A stretch of DNA of 64,000 nucleotides, from the NCBI RefSeq assembly GCF_009755665.1, contig NZ_CP046622.1, forward strand, positions 4,402,001-4,466,000, given 5' to 3'. Numbering within the stretch: position 1 is the stretch's first letter; every line of letters starts with the position of its first letter. The DNA is from Variovorax paradoxus. GTDB taxonomy: Bacteria > Pseudomonadota > Gammaproteobacteria > Burkholderiales > Burkholderiaceae_C. Positions 62,333 to 64,000 of the stretch are shown one piece after another. A program made the position numbers and the translations under genes. The notes beneath the pieces are model-generated. The model was not told the origin of the DNA, did no database searches, and saw only the letters and a list, made by a program, of their open reading frames with translations.

Positions 62333-63928
62333 GTGAATTCCGCCGTGCGCGACTTCGACGTCCTCATCGTCGGCAGCGGGCTTGCAGGCCTCTCGGCGGC
62401 GCTGCACCTGGCGCCGACGCACCGGGTGGCGGTGCTGACCAAGCGCGCACTCAACGACGGCTCGAGCGCCTGGGCACAAGGCGGCATTGCGGCCGTGCTG
62501 GCCGCGGGCGACAGCTTCGATGCGCATGTAGACGACACGCTGGTGGCCGGCGCCGGGCTTTGCGACCCCGAGGCCACGCGCTTCGTCGTCGAGCATGCGC
62601 CCGAGGCCATCGACTGGCTGCGCGAATTGGGCGTGCCGTTTTCCGCCGAAGCCGACGGCGGGCTCCACCTGACGCGCGAAGGCGGCCACAGCCAGCGCCG
62701 CATCGTGCATGTGACGGACGCCACCGGCGCGGCCGTGCAGCAGACGCTGATCGAGCGCGTGCGCCGCACGCCGAGCATCACCCTCTTCGAGCACCACACG
62801 CTGGTCGACCTGATCACCGGGCCCAAGCTGGGGCTGGACGACCCGGCTTGCCTGGGCCTGTACGCGCTGGACGATGAGACCGACGAGGTGCTGAGCTTTC
62901 GCGCGCCGCACACCATCCTGGCGACGGGCGGCGCGGGCAAGGTCTACCTGTACACGACCAACCCTGACACCGCCACCGGAGACGGCATTGCCGCGGCCTG
63001 GCGCGCGGGCTGCCGGGTGTCGAACATGGAATTCATCCAGTTCCACCCCACGTGCCTCTACCACCCGCATGCCAAGTCGTTCCTCATCAGCGAAGCGGTG
63101 CGCGGCGAAGGCGGGGTGCTGAAGCTGCCCGAATCTGCGGGAGGCACCCGCTTCATGCCCCGGCACGACGAGCGTGCCGAGCTCGCGCCGCGCGATGTGG
63201 TGGCGCGCGCCATCGACTTCGAGATGAAGAAGCACGGGCTCGACTGCGTGTACCTGGACATCTCGCACCAGAGCCCGCCGTTCCTGAACGAGCACTTTCC
63301 CAACATCCTCGCGCGCTGCGCCGAGCTGGGCATCGACATCACGCGCGAGCCCATTCCCGTGGTGCCGGCCGCCCACTACACCTGCGGCGGCGTGCTGAGC
63401 GATCTGGCCGGCCGCACCGACGTGCCGGGCCTCTACGCCATTGGCGAAACTGCCTGCACGGGCCTGCACGGCGCGAATCGCCTGGCGAGCAACTCGCTGG
63501 TCGAATGCATGGTGTTCGCGCGCGCCGCGGCCGGCGCGATTGCGGCAACGCCTGGGCGCACCGGCATCGCGTTGCCGCAGTGGGACGACAGCCGCGTGAC
63601 CGACGCCGACGAGGCCGTAGTCATTTCCCACAACTGGGAAGAGCTTCGGCGCTTCATGTGGGACTACGTGGGCATAGTGCGCACCAACAAGCGGCTGGAG
63701 CGCGCAAGCCACCGCATTGCGCTGCTGCAGGCCGAGATCCACGAGTTCTACGCCCACTTCCACGTCACGCGCGACCTGCTGGAACTGCGCAACCTGGTGC
63801 AGGTGGCCGAACTCATCGTGCGCTCGGCGCAGGCCCGGCATGAAAGCCGCGGGCTGCATTTCAGCCGGGACTATCCTTCGCTTGCCGAGCCCACCGCACC
63901 GACGGTGCTGACGCCGCCGGGGCGCTGA
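62333..63928 (+). CDS. nadB: L-aspartate oxidase
   Basis: The 531-residue flavoenzyme oxidises L-aspartate to iminoaspartate, the first step of NAD synthesis with NadA. It shows the FAD-binding VLIVGSGLAGLSAALHL, the active-site region SSAWAQGGIAAVL, FIQFHPTCLY, PAAHYTCGGVLSDLAGRTDVPGLYAIGE and HGANRLASNSLVECMVF. The GTG start at 62333 is used since no ATG fits. It follows scpA by 20 bases on the same strand. nadA and nadC are not in view. Confidence 0.95.
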   Translation: MNSAVRDFDVLIVGSGLAGLSAALHLAPTHRVAVLTKRALNDGSSAWAQGGIAAVLAAGDSFDAHVDDTLVAGAGLCDPEATRFVVEHAPEAIDWLRELGVPFSAEADGGLHLTREGGHSQRRIVHVTDATGAAVQQTLIERVRRTPSITLFEHHTLVDLITGPKLGLDDPACLGLYALDDETDEVLSFRAPHTILATGGAGKVYLYTTNPDTATGDGIAAAWRAGCRVSNMEFIQFHPTCLYHPHAKSFLISEAVRGEGGVLKLPESAGGTRFMPRHDERAELAPRDVVARAIDFEMKKHGLDCVYLDISHQSPPFLNEHFPNILARCAELGIDITREPIPVVPAAHYTCGGVLSDLAGRTDVPGLYAIGETACTGLHGANRLASNSLVECMVFARAAAGAIAATPGRTGIALPQWDDSRVTDADEAVVISHNWEELRRFMWDYVGIVRTNKRLERASHRIALLQAEIHEFYAHFHVTRDLLELRNLVQVAELIVRSAQARHESRGLHFSRDYPSLAEPTAPTVLTPPGR

Positions 63929-64000
63929 CACCCCACCGCTTTCAACTTTCCTCACTCAAGGATGCCCGGCCACCGACGCCCGCAGGGAGAAACCCAACCA

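Overview
The window is high-GC bacterial DNA that looks like a chromosome segment from the Comamonadaceae (Betaproteobacteria, Burkholderiales), most like Variovorax. This rests on overall protein style, on neighbour pairs such as fkpB-ispH and DUF3305/DUF3306 beside a formate dehydrogenase, and on family-style dispersed hairpins; it has not been checked by alignment. Almost every base is explained by ordinary, tightly packed genes. No CRISPR array, intact IS element, prophage or rRNA is visible.

Layout. 1-2,700: the end of a LuxR-type response regulator, a convergent sensor kinase, and a small divergent pair (an XRE repressor and a plasmid-type small protein) around twin palindromes. 2,721-9,100: a secreted protein, tRNA-Ser(CGA) beside serS, a VOC protein, a Thr/Ser dehydratase-ispH-fkpB operon, and radC-smr. 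9,117-17,272: a ferredoxin reductase and truncated haemoglobin, a polar amino acid ABC importer with a 2-oxoglutarate oxygenase, a HAD phosphatase and an MFS transporter. 17,451-24,342: a haem-copper quinol oxidase operon cyoABCD followed by SURF1 and a RegB/RegA-type redox two-component pair. 24,358-29,647: a haemolysin III protein, a 300-bp palindromic repeat island, slyX, an OLD-like ATPase without a TOPRIM domain, and a large FtsX-type permease.

29,719-49,124 is the most distinctive region. It is about 19 kb, all on the minus strand, and devoted to formate oxidation and molybdenum. In transcriptional order it holds a LysR regulator, a fused FdsG-FdsB subunit, FdsA (soluble NAD-linked formate dehydrogenase), a short ModE, ModBAC, DUF3305, DUF3306, a poly-ferredoxin, a TorD chaperone, a small Tat protein, FdhA/FdhB/FdhC (membrane-bound, periplasm-facing formate dehydrogenase), a small lipoprotein, a small exported protein and FdhD. 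Molybdate import, cofactor sulfuration, enzyme folding and two routes for formate electrons (NAD and quinone) are thus encoded together. Upstream of it in the map, the quinol oxidase and its RegBA pair could accept and sense the quinol produced.

49,175-64,000: mrp/apbC, a patatin-like lipase, a TetR regulator divergent from a redoxin, a PhyH-type oxygenase, yceH, a phosphodiester glycosidase, an NAD-type isocitrate dehydrogenase, metG, a small lipoprotein, a SulP transporter, an OmlA-like lipoprotein, a DUF3460 protein, scpA and nadB.

The items most worth a second look are the formate/molybdenum cluster with its unassigned small proteins, the absence of molybdate-binding MOP domains from both ModE and ModC, the SURF1-RegBA extension of the oxidase operon, the truncated OLD-like ATPase next to the repeat island, and the XRE pair beside tRNA-Ser.
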